In this document: positions 8,554-18,958 of the stretch, piece by piece
Layout of the letters: each line of letters begins with the position of its first letter
Numbering within the stretch: position 1 is the stretch's first letter
Source of the DNA: Ureibacillus thermophilus
Lineage (GTDB): Bacteria > Bacillota > Bacilli > Bacillales_A > Planococcaceae
Direction: 5' to 3'
Length of the DNA: 64,000 nucleotides
NCBI RefSeq assembly: GCF_004331915.1
Contig: NZ_CP036528.1
Coordinates: 2,400,273-2,464,272 of the forward strand
Made by a program: the position numbers and the translations under genes
The notes under the pieces: model-generated
Database searches by the model: none
Told to the model about the DNA's origin: nothing
What the model saw: the letters and a program-made list of their open reading frames with translations, nothing else

Positions 8554-8873
8554 GAGGTTGGGACAACTCTAAAAAAACAACATTTTCTCCAAGGAGAAAA
8601 TGTTGTTTTTTTGATATGTTATTAAAATTGATTTCCGTTCCGGGGACGCTTTCCGCAGGCCCTCCTCTGAGTCATTCCTTCGCTCCTCGTGGTCTCGAGA
8701 GGGATTGTTGCAGGAAAGCTTTGAATTTACTTCCTTGAGCTTGCTCCGCTTTGCGACTAAGCGTGCGCGACAGGAATTTGCCCCGTCACTTCAATCAATT
8801 TTTCGTTCTATCAATTTTTATCAAAACTCTTTCAACTGCCCCTTTCATTTTTTGTTTATGTCCCAGCCTCCTT
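8554..8873. mobile_element. MITE-like repeat element (about 320 bp)
   Basis: The ends are inverted copies: GAGGtTGGGACA at 8554-8565 and TGTCCCAGCCTC at 8859-8870. Between them is a perfect 20-bp-stem hairpin, then a GC-richer block starting TTCCGTTCCGGGGACGC (about 8632-8700). That block resembles a dispersed sequence I know from many Bacillales genomes. No open frame in it looks real. It fills the gap between fxsA and pyk. I infer a non-autonomous mobile or structured repeat. Confidence 0.55.
8571..8612. terminator. 20-bp perfect hairpin, bidirectional terminator candidate
   Basis: Twenty bases (A-run, CAACATTTTCTCC) pair without mismatch with GGAGAAAATGTTG plus a T-run, around a 2-base loop. 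Both strands end in seven T residues. It lies inside the MITE-like element, past the pyk stop on the minus strand. Confidence 0.7.
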
Positions 8874-8880
8874 TTTCTCA

Positions 8881-10641
8881 TTACAAGACGCTTGCATGTC
8901 CTTTATAAATAACTCCCGTTTCCGCATCCATTGTAATTTCTTGACCGTGGCGGATCAGGGATGTGGCTTCTTTGACCCCAACGATGACTGGGATGCCCAA
9001 GCTTAAACCTACAACGGCGGCATGGCTTGTTAATCCGCCTTCTTCCGTAATAATGCCGAGGCATTTTTCAATGACTGGCATCATTTCCCGGTCCGTTCCA
9101 ACCGTCACCAAAATACATCCTTCTACATCATAAGCTAACGCCTCTTCTGCGTTTTTCACAACAACCGCTCTTCCAACGACGGATTGTTTGCCAATACCTT
9201 GTCCACGGGCTAAAAGGTCGCCAATCACATGGACTTTCATCAAGTTCGTCGTTCCAGATTCTCCCACTGGCACGCCTGCTGTAATAATCACGACATCCCC
9301 ATGGTCCACATAGCCATGTTTCAATGCTTCATCAACGGCTAACTCCAAAATTTCATCCGTTGTTTTAACTTTATGGGTAACAATTGGTGCAACTCCCCAA
9401 ACAAGGGTTAATTTTTGAGCCGTTGATTGATTATCTGTAATTGCAATAATCGGCACACCTGGGCGGTATTTGGCAATTATTTTGGCTGTTGTGCCGCTTG
9501 CAGTTGGGGCTAAAACCGCTTTTACTCCTAAATTAATGGAAGTGTATGAAACAGCCTGGGAAAGGGCTTCTGTCATCGTTGTTCCCTTTTCTCGGCTCCG
9601 TTTTTGAACAATGGAACGGTAATCCAAAGAGTTTTCTGTAAATTCCGCAATGCGGTTCATCGTTTTTACTGATTCTACCGGATACATACCTGCAGCTGTT
9701 TCGCCTGAAAGCATAATTGCATCGGTGCCATCGATGATCGCATTTGCTACGTCGCTTGCTTCCGCACGAGTTGGCCGAGGATTTCTCTGCATCGAGTCGA
9801 GCATCTGAGTTGCCGTGATAACCGGTTTTCCTAATTGATTGCATTTTCTAATTAGCGTTTTTTGCACGAGCGGAACTTCTTCTGCTGGAATTTCTACCCC
9901 TAAGTCTCCACGGGCAACCATCAATCCATCGGAGACTTCAATAATTTCATCAATGTTTTCAACGCCTTCCCGATTTTCGATTTTCGGAATGATTTGAATA
10001 TGTCCTCCGCCGTTTTGTTCAAGCAGTTCGCGGATTTCTAACACATCTTTTGCCGTTCGGACAAAAGAAGCCGCGATAAAATCGACTCCTTGCTCAATTC
10101 CAAATAAAATATCTTTCGCATCTTTCTCTGTAATGCCAGGCAATTTGATGGAAACGCCTGGGACATTGACACCTTTTTTATTTTTTAAAATACCGGCATT
10201 TTCAACAATTGTATGAATCAGCCCTTTTTCGTAATCCTTTGCTAATACGCGCAATTGAATAAGTCCGTCGTCCAGCAAAATAATATCGTTTTGATTCACA
10301 TCATAAATCAACCGATCATAGGTAATAGAAAAACAAGTTTCATCCCCTAGTACTTCCTTCATTGAAATGTCAATGACTTGTCCAGTTTGCAAATGCACTT
10401 CCCCATTTTTCATATTATGGGTTCTAATTTCAGGACCTTTTGTATCAAGCAAAATGCCGACAATTTTATTTAAACGATTCGCTACATCCCGAATTGTCGC
10501 AATGCGCATTGCATGTTCCTCATGGGTACCATGGGAAAAATTTAATCTTGCTACATTCATCCCCGCCTTCATTAGTTCCTCAAGAACTTCAGGGGATTCG
10601 CTTGCAGGTCCAATGGTACATACAATTTTTGTCTTTCTCAT
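8881..10641 (-). CDS. pyk: pyruvate kinase
   Basis: It makes pyruvate and ATP from phosphoenolpyruvate and ADP, the last step of glycolysis. The 586-residue form has the catalytic barrel ([14 protein letters not shown]; the substrate loop [12 protein letters not shown]; the K+ and active-site motif [10 protein letters not shown]) and the allosteric C-domain. It also has the extra C-terminal PEP-utiliser-like domain usual in Bacillus, with the [11 protein letters not shown] motif. The start at 10641 is set by GGAG 9 bases upstream and gives the normal N-terminus; in-frame codons up to 10656 would add five residues. It lies 19 bases after pfkA, so pfkA-pyk is an operon. Confidence 0.97.
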   Translation of the reverse strand: MRKTKIVCTIGPASESPEVLEELMKAGMNVARLNFSHGTHEEHAMRIATIRDVANRLNKIVGILLDTKGPEIRTHNMKNGEVHLQTGQVIDISMKEVLGDETCFSITYDRLIYDVNQNDIILLDDGLIQLRVLAKDYEKGLIHTIVENAGILKNKKGVNVPGVSIKLPGITEKDAKDILFGIEQGVDFIAASFVRTAKDVLEIRELLEQNGGGHIQIIPKIENREGVENIDEIIEVSDGLMVARGDLGVEIPAEEVPLVQKTLIRKCNQLGKPVITATQMLDSMQRNPRPTRAEASDVANAIIDGTDAIMLSGETAAGMYPVESVKTMNRIAEFTENSLDYRSIVQKRSREKGTTMTEALSQAVSYTSINLGVKAVLAPTASGTTAKIIAKYRPGVPIIAITDNQSTAQKLTLVWGVAPIVTHKVKTTDEILELAVDEALKHGYVDHGDVVIITAGVPVGESGTTNLMKVHVIGDLLARGQGIGKQSVVGRAVVVKNAEEALAYDVEGCILVTVGTDREMMPVIEKCLGIITEEGGLTSHAAVVGLSLGIPVIVGVKEATSLIRHGQEITMDAETGVIYKGHASVL

Positions 10642-10660
10642 ATCCATTCGCTCCATTTTT

Positions 10661-11765
<1,105 letters not shown>

Positions 11766-11779
11766 CAAGGGACGGAAAA

Positions 11780-12745
11780 TTAATGAGCCTTTTCCTCGAT
11801 ATAATCTCCTATTTGGCGGAATTTCTCATAGCGATCTTGGATAATGTCTTCTTCCGACATCACCGTTAATTCTTCAATCCCCTTTTTCAAATATTCTTTT
11901 AATATTTGCGCTTGTTCTGCTGGATTACGATGAGCTCCCCCAGGCACTTCAGGAATAATTTCATCAATGATTCCCATTTCTTTCAAGTCTTGGGCAGTGA
12001 TTTTCATTGCTTCCGCCGCTTGTTTTGCTAGGCTCGCATCTTTCCATAAAATAGACGCCGCGCCTTCTGGAGAAATCACAGAGTAAGTGGAATTTTCCAG
12101 CATATAAATTCGATTCGTCACTCCTAATGCCAAGGCGCCGCCACTTCCACCTTCGCCAATGACCACACTGATGGTAGGTACTTTAAGTCCAGCCATTTCA
12201 AATAAATTTTTGGCAATGGCTTCACTTTGCCCGCGCTCTTCCGCTGCTTTTCCTGGATAAGCCCCTTTTGTATCAATAAAGCAAATAATCGGGCGGCGGA
12301 ATTTTTCTGCTTGTTTCATTAAACGCAGCGCTTTGCGATACCCTTCTGGATGAGGCATACCGAAATTCCGACGAATATTTTCTTTTGTTCCTTTTCCTCG
12401 CTGATGGCCAATGACTGTTACCGGCTGTCCTTCAAAAGATGCAATTCCGCCGACGATGGCTTCATCATCCGCAAAATACCGGTCCCCATGCAATTCAATA
12501 AAATCAGTAAAAATGTGATTTATATAATCAAGGGTTGTTGGACGTTCCGGATGTCTTGCCACTTGCACCCGATTCCATGGCTCCATGTGGGAATAAATTT
12601 GAATTTCCAGTTGTCGCAGCCGGTCTTCCAATGTTTGAATTTCTTCAGACATATCTACATCCGCCGTTTTCGCTAATTCCCTTAATTCTTCAATTTTTTC
12701 CCTCAGCTTAATAATTGGTTCTTCAAAAGCCAATGGTTTAGACAT
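11780..12745 (-). CDS. accA: acetyl-CoA carboxylase carboxyltransferase subunit alpha
   Basis: With AccD it transfers the carboxyl group from biotin to acetyl-CoA, making malonyl-CoA for fatty acid synthesis. The 321 residues contain the N-terminal helical part ([12 protein letters not shown]), [11 protein letters not shown], the oxyanion segments [16 protein letters not shown] and [12 protein letters not shown], and [12 protein letters not shown]. It overlaps accD by 8 bp, which implies coupled translation of the two subunits in equal amounts. Confidence 0.97.
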   Translation of the reverse strand: MSKPLAFEEPIIKLREKIEELRELAKTADVDMSEEIQTLEDRLRQLEIQIYSHMEPWNRVQVARHPERPTTLDYINHIFTDFIELHGDRYFADDEAIVGGIASFEGQPVTVIGHQRGKGTKENIRRNFGMPHPEGYRKALRLMKQAEKFRRPIICFIDTKGAYPGKAAEERGQSEAIAKNLFEMAGLKVPTISVVIGEGGSGGALALGVTNRIYMLENSTYSVISPEGAASILWKDASLAKQAAEAMKITAQDLKEMGIIDEIIPEVPGGAHRNPAEQAQILKEYLKKGIEELTVMSEEDIIQDRYEKFRQIGDYIEEKAH

Positions 12746-13610
12746 GGGAAACGCCCCCTCTCTTATGCAATTTCACAATCGTTGCCACTTTTTCACGCAA
12801 TTCTTTACGGTGGAAAATGGCATCCAATTGTCCGTGGGCAAGCAAAAATTCTGCTGTTTGGAAGTCATCCGGCAATTTTTCTCTCACCGTTTGTTCAATG
12901 ACCCTTCTTCCCGCAAAGCCAATGAGCGCTTTTGGTTCAGCGATATTGATGTCACCTAATGATGCAAAGCTTGCGGAAACCCCTCCTGTAGTCGGGTCTG
13001 TCATGATGGAAATAAAGAGCAATCCTTTCTCGCTATGGCGTTTTAATGCCACGCTCGTTTTAGCCATTTGCATTAAGGAAATGACCCCTTCCTGCATTCT
13101 TGCGCCACCGCTAGCTGTAAAGATAATGAATGGCACTTCCAATTCCGTTGCTTTTTCAATGGCGCGCGTAATTTTCTCGCCAACAACAGAACCCATGGAG
13201 CCCATACGAAAATGGGAATCCATCACCGCTACAACCACTTTTTCACCTTTTAATGTTCCTACTCCCGTTAGTACCGCTTCGGATAAACCTGTTTTATTCA
13301 TATCCGCTTCCACTTTTTCAATATAAGATGGAAAGTTTAGCGGGTTCGTCGTGCGCAAATGCTCATCAAAAGGCGTAAAAGATTCTATATCTAAGAATGA
13401 GTCGATGCGTTCCCATGCAGTCATTTTGAAATGATGGTCGCAATTCGGACATACTTTTAAATTGGATTCTACTTCTTTTGTTAAAAAAATCTTTCGGCAT
13501 GACGGGCATTTCGTCATTAAATCTGCAGGAAAGGAGCTTTCATTTTTCGGATTTACGACGGCTCCCTTCGTTTTTTTCCGATTTAAAGAGAGCAAATTTT
13601 TTATCTCCAC
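12738..13610 (-). CDS. accD: acetyl-CoA carboxylase carboxyltransferase subunit beta
   Basis: This is the partner of AccA in the carboxyltransferase. A zinc ribbon with four cysteines (C35, C38, C54, C57) opens the protein and is followed by a crotonase-like domain with [16 protein letters not shown], the glycine-rich [11 protein letters not shown] and [13 protein letters not shown]. At 290 residues it has the normal length. It sits 20 bases after the GntR/FadR-like regulator gene and overlaps accA. Confidence 0.96.
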   Translation of the reverse strand: MEIKNLLSLNRKKTKGAVVNPKNESSFPADLMTKCPSCRKIFLTKEVESNLKVCPNCDHHFKMTAWERIDSFLDIESFTPFDEHLRTTNPLNFPSYIEKVEADMNKTGLSEAVLTGVGTLKGEKVVVAVMDSHFRMGSMGSVVGEKITRAIEKATELEVPFIIFTASGGARMQEGVISLMQMAKTSVALKRHSEKGLLFISIMTDPTTGGVSASFASLGDINIAEPKALIGFAGRRVIEQTVREKLPDDFQTAEFLLAHGQLDAIFHRKELREKVATIVKLHKRGGVSHV

Positions 13611-13630
13611 GATTTTTTCCCCCTAATAAT

Positions 13631-14278
13631 TTATTCTTCATGTGTTTTTAAATAGTCCAGCCAATCGGCATATGCTTTAAGGGCTTCCTTTTCATATCCA
13701 AGCTGCAATGAAGTCAAAAGCCTTTGCAAAATAGGTTTTTCTTCCTCCGTTGTTTCTTTTTTCAGGGAACTTGCGCTATATGCTGCAAGTTGTATCCAAA
13801 TTCTCAATGCCAAACGGTTTCCAGAGGCAATCAAAAGTTCACGCAAAATATGATCTCGAATCACAGCTGTTTCCAATTCGATTTTCAAAAATAAGCTTTC
13901 CCAGACTGGAAGTTGTCTTAATCTTCTATCCGCACAAATGATTCGGATCGCTTCCCTTTCATGAATTTCCCTCGTTTTATGAACGTCTGTAATCGATTGA
14001 TTTTCCTGCAAAATAAATGTCGCAAGCAATTCTACTAAACGATATTGCTGAGAAGATGCTAAAAAGGTGCCGCCACCATGTCGGGTTTCAATAATTCCCA
14101 ACAGTTCTAAACTCCTTAGAGCTTCCCGCACGGAAGAACGGCCAACGCCTAACATTTCTGATAAAACTCTTTCAGAAGGGAGTTTGTCTCCTGGCTGCAA
14201 TTTTTCTTTAATGATGATGTCCTTCAATTTGCTGACGATTTCTAAAAACGCCTTTTTATTTTCTTGTTTCTTGTTCAT
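13631..14278 (-). CDS. GntR/FadR-family regulator of the accDA unit
   Basis: The 215-residue protein has a GntR winged helix (PGDKLPSERVLSEMLGVGRSSVREALRSLELLGI) and a short all-helical C-terminal ligand domain (FCD type, about residues 95-210). The FCD metal-binding Asp/His pattern is not obvious in it. It probably senses an acyl-CoA or another metabolite and controls accD-accA, which follow directly; this is inference from position. The start is the ATG at 14278 with AAGG 5 bases upstream, though a GTG at 14284 is possible. A 21-bp palindrome containing TGGTCAGACCA lies about 70 bases upstream and is a likely autoregulatory operator. Confidence 0.8.
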   Translation of the reverse strand: MNKKQENKKAFLEIVSKLKDIIIKEKLQPGDKLPSERVLSEMLGVGRSSVREALRSLELLGIIETRHGGGTFLASSQQYRLVELLATFILQENQSITDVHKTREIHEREAIRIICADRRLRQLPVWESLFLKIELETAVIRDHILRELLIASGNRLALRIWIQLAAYSASSLKKETTEEEKPILQRLLTSLQLGYEKEALKAYADWLDYLKTHEE

Positions 14279-14344
14279 GTCCACCTTAATACGTTCAACA
14301 ACCCCTTGTTTCGTTCAATTGGAGAATCATTCACATTTTTGTCG

Positions 14345-14365
14345 AAAAGTGGTCAGACCACTTTT
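14345..14365. promoter_or_regulatory. palindromic operator candidate for the FadR-like regulator
   Basis: AAAAGTGGTC-A-GACCACTTTT is a perfect palindrome of two 10-base arms. Its core TGGTCAGACCA matches the pattern recognised by FadR-subfamily GntR proteins (TGGT...ACCA). It lies upstream of the regulator gene. Confidence 0.66.
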
Positions 14366-14403
14366 GTATCAGTTTACAAAATGTTTTCTTCTTTGTAAAG
14401 AAA

Positions 14404-14427
14404 AAACTGTGCAAAAATGCACAGTTT
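14404..14427 (-). terminator. dnaE terminator
   Basis: AAACTGTGCA and TGCACAGTTT form a perfect 10-bp stem with a 4-base loop. On the minus strand TTTCTTT follows. It lies 28 bases past the dnaE stop. Confidence 0.8.
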
Positions 14428-14454
14428 CTGTAAAATCTGATGAATACTATCTCG

Positions 14455-17400
14455 TTATTGAAGCATTTTTATGACTTTTACGATGATTTGATGCTGATTG
14501 TAGCGGTATTGCACTTTCCCCTCTAAATAAACAAGCACATCTTCTTTAATCCAACCAACGCATTCATGATATTGTTTCGGAAAAATGGTTGTGGAGATAG
14601 AACCAAATTCATCCTGCACTTGCACAAAGGCCATTAGCTCCCCATTTTTTGTGCGCAGCTGGCGAATGGACTCCACCATTCCCACCAGCTTAACATAGGC
14701 ATCTTTGGGGGCGCTTTTCAGTTGAAGACTATTGGTATTCACCGGAATTTGTTTGCGTACATTCGCCACAGGATGTTCCGTTAAGTAAAAGCCTAATACT
14801 TCCTTCTCAAATTGCAGCTTCATTTTATTTGGGATTGGCGGAACTTCCATATACTTTGGCTTACCAAAAAGGGAAGCCTCTGATGAAAATAAATCCTCTT
14901 CTTCTGTCGGACGTACGATTTTGGCATGTTTTTCCGCCGCTTCAATCGTTGCAAGAAGCGTTGCCCGATCCTTTCCAAAATCATCCAACACCCCAGCTTT
15001 AATTAAAGGCTCAATGGATTTGCGGTTAAAATATTTTCCGCTTAAGGCAACGGCTAAATCGAATATATCGTGGAATTTTCCTTGTTCCTTTCGGGCTTCT
15101 ATCAATTTTTGCAAAACAGTTTGGGAAACGCCTGATATAGCTGATAAGCTGTATCGAATGCTTCCTTTTTCCACCGTAAACACGCGGTTGCTGTGATGTA
15201 GGGAAGGGCGCAAAATGGTGATGCCTTTGCTTTTTGCTTCGACGATGAAAGAAAATAACTTTTCTTGATTTCCCGTAGCAAAGGTCATCATCACCGCATA
15301 AAACTCCATAGGATAATGGGCTTTTAAAAATGCCATTTGGTAGGAAATCATGCTGTATGCAACGGCATGGCTTTTGGCAAATCCATAGTCGGCAAATCGA
15401 ACAATCTGTTCATAAACAGAATCTGCCGCTTCCTTGCTGTAGCCCTTTTTCACAGCGCCATTGACAAAGGCGGCTCTTTGCTCCTCCAATACTTCCCTTT
15501 TTTTCTTGCTGACTGCTCTTCTTAACAAGTCAGCTTGTCCCAACGAGAATCCCGCCATTGTATGGGCGATTTGCATGATTTGCTCTTGATACACAATGAT
15601 GCCATAAGTTTCTTTTAATATCGGCTCTAAATCCGGATGGGGCATCACAACCGGTTCAAGCCTTTTTTTTCTTTTCGCATAAACTGAAATAAATTGCATT
15701 GGTCCCGGACGGTAAAGGGCATTGACCGCCACAATATCGGAAAATTGGGTCGGCGCAATTTCCCGTAATGCCTTTTTCATTCCTTCCGATTCCAGCTGGA
15801 AAATTCCAAGGGTATCCCCTTTTTGCAAAAGTTCAAAGGTTTTCTTGTCATCAAAAGGAATTTTATTTAAATCAATATATTGATTCCGAGTGTAATAAAT
15901 CATTTTTTGTATTTGCTCAATCATCGTTAAATTGCGCAACCCTAAAAAGTCCATTTTCAATAAGCCCATTTGTTCCACTTCTTGCATCGGCCATTGGGTT
16001 AGAAAAATGCCGTCGTGCCCTTTTTCAATTGGGATAACCTCTACTAACGGAACAGGACTCAGCACCACGCCGGCAGCATGGGTAGAAGCATTTCGAGGCA
16101 ATCCTTCCAATTTCAGCGCCGTTTCAAACCAACGTTTCCGGATTTCTTCCCCTAACACCCAAGTTCTAAAAGGTTCACTGGATTGATAGGCTTCCATCAA
16201 GGTGATGCCTAATTTATTTGGAATAAGGCGGGAAATCATTTCAAGGGTTTCCGATTCAAAATTGAACATCCTTGCCACATCCCGCGCAACCGCTTTTGCT
16301 GACAGCGAGCCAAAGGTAATAATTTGGGCTACATGCTTTTCTCCATATTTTTTTGCCACATATTCAATGACTTCCTGCCTTCTCGTATCCACAAAGTCTA
16401 TATCGATATCAGGCATCGTCACCCGCTCAGGATTTAAAAATCGCTCAAATAAAAGTCCATAGCGAATCGGGTCAACTTGGGTAATATAGAGGGAATATGC
16501 AACTAGAGAACCGGCGGACGAACCCCTTCCAGGCCCTGTTAAAATACGACGTTCCCGGGCATACTTCATAAAATCCGCAACGATTAAAAAATAATCGGCA
16601 AAGCCCATGGAACAAATCATTTGCAGTTCATCATGCAGCCTTTTCATGTAAATCTCATTGGGGGAATTCGTCTCTAGCCTTTCTTTTAATCCATCAAGCG
16701 CCAACTCCTTCAACACTTGTTCGGCGCTTTTTCCCTCTGGCACAGGAAATTTTGGCATGATATGTCCCTTATGTTCAATTTCCACTTGGCAGCTATAAAG
16801 CATTTTCCTACTTTCTTCCAGCCATTCTTTACGGTCTTCGAACCACGCAATCCATTCTTTTTGAGTAGGTGTATAATGGTGTTCGTCTTCTTTCATCCTT
16901 TGTTCGCTTAATTTTATGCCCTGATCGATGCTGCGCGCAACCCGGTAACTAAAGGCATCCTCCCTCTTTAAATATAAACATTCATGAATTGCCATAATGG
17001 GAATATGGTATTCTTCGCTTAGATGAATCACCTCGTTTTCAAAGGCTGATTTTTCTCCTCCCATTCTTGAAACGCCCAACCAAATTCGCCCATTGAAAAT
17101 GAGTTTTAATGTTTCGATTATCGAAACATTTTCCATCCAAATTCCTTTTTCATCCGTTGCAGGAATCACAATACAAATTCCATTCGAGTAGCCTTTAAGC
17201 CACTGGATCGGCAGGCGTTCATCATCTCTTATGGCAATGCTGCTTGATATTTTTAATAAGTTTTTATAGCCATCGTTGTTTTGGGCATAAATCAGGAGGG
17301 GCAGAACAGTATGGTCGAATTGTATTTGTGCAGTCAAACCAAGAACCGGATGAATTCCAGCCTTTTTTAAACCATGGTAAAAAGGCAAAAGCCCGTACAA

Positions 17401-17523
17401 TTTCGTATTGACGATTGCACAAGCTTCTGCCTTTTGTTCAACTAAAAAAGGGATGAGTTCTTCCATACGAATCGTACTTTTCAGCAAATCTGCACTTGTT
17501 CGTATTTGCGGATAAATGGACAA
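14455..17523 (-). CDS. dnaE: DNA polymerase III subunit alpha, DnaE type
   Basis: This C-family replicative polymerase extends RNA primers before PolC in Firmicutes. The polymerase core is clear: the fingers/palm motif ILTGPGRGSSAGS and the catalytic PDIDIDF. An OB-fold near the C-terminus (KLVGMVESIRQLRTKNG) follows the tandem helix-hairpin-helix part. At 1022 residues it is shorter than B. subtilis DnaE (about 1115). The N-terminal PHP domain is degenerate: the usual HxHS motif reads QIRTSADLL. The start is a TTG at 17523, 8 bases after AGGAGG. It follows nrnA by 19 bases, so nrnA-dnaE is an operon. Confidence 0.95.
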   Translation of the reverse strand: MSIYPQIRTSADLLKSTIRMEELIPFLVEQKAEACAIVNTKLYGLLPFYHGLKKAGIHPVLGLTAQIQFDHTVLPLLIYAQNNDGYKNLLKISSSIAIRDDERLPIQWLKGYSNGICIVIPATDEKGIWMENVSIIETLKLIFNGRIWLGVSRMGGEKSAFENEVIHLSEEYHIPIMAIHECLYLKREDAFSYRVARSIDQGIKLSEQRMKEDEHHYTPTQKEWIAWFEDRKEWLEESRKMLYSCQVEIEHKGHIMPKFPVPEGKSAEQVLKELALDGLKERLETNSPNEIYMKRLHDELQMICSMGFADYFLIVADFMKYARERRILTGPGRGSSAGSLVAYSLYITQVDPIRYGLLFERFLNPERVTMPDIDIDFVDTRRQEVIEYVAKKYGEKHVAQIITFGSLSAKAVARDVARMFNFESETLEMISRLIPNKLGITLMEAYQSSEPFRTWVLGEEIRKRWFETALKLEGLPRNASTHAAGVVLSPVPLVEVIPIEKGHDGIFLTQWPMQEVEQMGLLKMDFLGLRNLTMIEQIQKMIYYTRNQYIDLNKIPFDDKKTFELLQKGDTLGIFQLESEGMKKALREIAPTQFSDIVAVNALYRPGPMQFISVYAKRKKRLEPVVMPHPDLEPILKETYGIIVYQEQIMQIAHTMAGFSLGQADLLRRAVSKKKREVLEEQRAAFVNGAVKKGYSKEAADSVYEQIVRFADYGFAKSHAVAYSMISYQMAFLKAHYPMEFYAVMMTFATGNQEKLFSFIVEAKSKGITILRPSLHHSNRVFTVEKGSIRYSLSAISGVSQTVLQKLIEARKEQGKFHDIFDLAVALSGKYFNRKSIEPLIKAGVLDDFGKDRATLLATIEAAEKHAKIVRPTEEEDLFSSEASLFGKPKYMEVPPIPNKMKLQFEKEVLGFYLTEHPVANVRKQIPVNTNSLQLKSAPKDAYVKLVGMVESIRQLRTKNGELMAFVQVQDEFGSISTTIFPKQYHECVGWIKEDVLVYLEGKVQYRYNQHQIIVKVIKMLQ

Positions 17524-17542
17524 TCTGCATCCCTCCTAACGT

Positions 17543-18487
17543 TTATTGATACTCTTTGCAAAGCTGCTTTAAATCGGCAATGACTCGGTCCACTTCCTCC
17601 CAAGAATAGGCCGTTGCACCAGATGCGAGAGGATGTCCGCCTCCATGGTATTTTTTGGCGAGTTCGTTGACAACTGGGCCTTTTGAGCGAAGTCTTACGC
17701 GAATTTCATTGTCTTCCTCAACAAAAATCGCCCATGCCCGAACGCCTTTAATGTTGCTTAAAGAACCTACTAAAGAAGACGTTTCTGAAACCGTAACATT
17801 GTATTCTTTCAGCAATTCTTTCGGCATTTTAATATAAGCCGCGCCATTTTCATCCATTGTAAAGTTTTGATACACATATCCTTGCAGTTTCAACAAATTT
17901 TCTTCCATTTCATACATGCCATTGAAAATTTCATTCCGGTTAAAAGGATATTGAATCAATTCTCCGGCAATTTCAAAAGTTCTTTTCGTTGTGCTAGGGA
18001 ATAAAAATCTTCCCGTATCCCCCACAATTCCTGCAAAAAGAAATCTCGCAGCGTTCTCGGTCATTTGCCAATTTTTATACTGGCGTCCTTCTTCATAAAG
18101 CTCATATATCATTTCGCTGCAAGAGCTTGACTTAGTGTTCACCCATAACAATTCGCCATAGGCATCATCATTTGGATGGTGGTCAATTTTGATGAGAAAA
18201 GCCCCTTTTGAATATCTCTCATCATCGATTCTTCCCGTGTTTGCCGTATCCGTCACAATGACAAGGGCTCCATGATATGCCTCATTCGAAATGATGTCTG
18301 GACGGCCCAAATAAGACAAGGTTTCATCATGGGTGCCGGCCGCATACACTTTTTTATTCGGATAATTATCTTGAATTAATGCTTTCAATCCCAATTGGGA
18401 ACCATATGCATCCGGATCTGGACGGATATGCCGATGAATAATGATGGTATCATATTGTTCTATTGTGTCGATGATTTGTCTTTTCAA
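17543..18487 (-). CDS. nrnA: DHH-family oligoribonuclease / pAp phosphatase NrnA
   Basis: It degrades short RNAs and 3',5'-bisphosphate nucleotides (pAp) with Mn2+. The DHH metal ligands are visible: HIRPDPDAYGS (D24, D26), VTDTANTGR, IDHHPNDDAYG, and the DHHA1 tail motif GGGHPLASGA. The start is the TTG at 18487 (314 residues): GGAGGG is 8 bases upstream and the product then matches the usual length. An upstream in-frame TTG at 18502 overlaps the ribosome binding site. It is the first gene before dnaE and diverges from ytpI. Confidence 0.94.
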   Translation of the reverse strand: MKRQIIDTIEQYDTIIIHRHIRPDPDAYGSQLGLKALIQDNYPNKKVYAAGTHDETLSYLGRPDIISNEAYHGALVIVTDTANTGRIDDERYSKGAFLIKIDHHPNDDAYGELLWVNTKSSSCSEMIYELYEEGRQYKNWQMTENAARFLFAGIVGDTGRFLFPSTTKRTFEIAGELIQYPFNRNEIFNGMYEMEENLLKLQGYVYQNFTMDENGAAYIKMPKELLKEYNVTVSETSSLVGSLSNIKGVRAWAIFVEEDNEIRVRLRSKGPVVNELAKKYHGGGHPLASGATAYSWEEVDRVIADLKQLCKEYQ

Positions 18488-18588
18488 ATTATTACCCTCC
18501 AAATATGATTAAAAATTTTAATTAGTATATTAGCATTTTTATAAAAAAATCGTTACAATAATTTTAGTTTCTTTAGGAGGTTCTGAAA

Positions 18589-18897
18589 ATGTTAAATGCA
18601 TTATTTGTTACACTTATTATTGCTTCATTTGCTGCTTATTTTTACTATAAAACAAAACAGTTTCGCTCCACATTGCCGATCCAAAAAAAATGGTATAAAG
18701 CAAAAGCAGGCATTGCATTAGGTCTTTTCGTTGTATTTTTCGGATTAAATACGTTCGTTGTGCAAGATTCCACTTTAGGCTATGTTGTTGGAGCTGTCTT
18801 TATCATTGTAGGTCTTATGGAAGCTTACAGCAGCTATAAACGTGCAAAGCATGAAGGAAAATTTGTTCAACAAGAATATGAATTAAACAAACAGTAA
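18589..18897 (+). CDS. ytpI: YtpI family membrane protein
   Basis: This 102-residue protein has three hydrophobic segments (about residues 2-18, 42-58, 64-82), a basic patch between the first two (KTKQFR, KKWYKAKAG) and a hydrophilic tail. Length, the segment KAKAGIALGLFV and its position between nrnA and ytoI match B. subtilis YtpI. The function is unknown. AGGAGG lies upstream of the ATG. It is transcribed alone and ends in a strong shared terminator. Confidence 0.88.
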   Translation: MLNALFVTLIIASFAAYFYYKTKQFRSTLPIQKKWYKAKAGIALGLFVVFFGLNTFVVQDSTLGYVVGAVFIIVGLMEAYSSYKRAKHEGKFVQQEYELNKQ

Positions 18898-18917
18898 TTG
18901 TAAGAAATATAATGATG

Positions 18918-18951
18918 AAAAAGTTGTCCAATCCCGTTGGACAACTTTTTT
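18918..18951. terminator. bidirectional terminator between ytpI and ytoI
   Basis: AAAAAGTTGTCCAA pairs fully with TTGGACAACTTTTT around a 5-base loop. The T-run on the plus strand serves ytpI and the A-run serves ytoI on the minus strand. Confidence 0.85.
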
Positions 18952-18958
18952 ATGCAGT

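Noticed and set aside
9533-9844. Frame of 103 codons inside pyk on the same strand
   Set aside because: Alternative-frame shadow of a clearly intact pyk.
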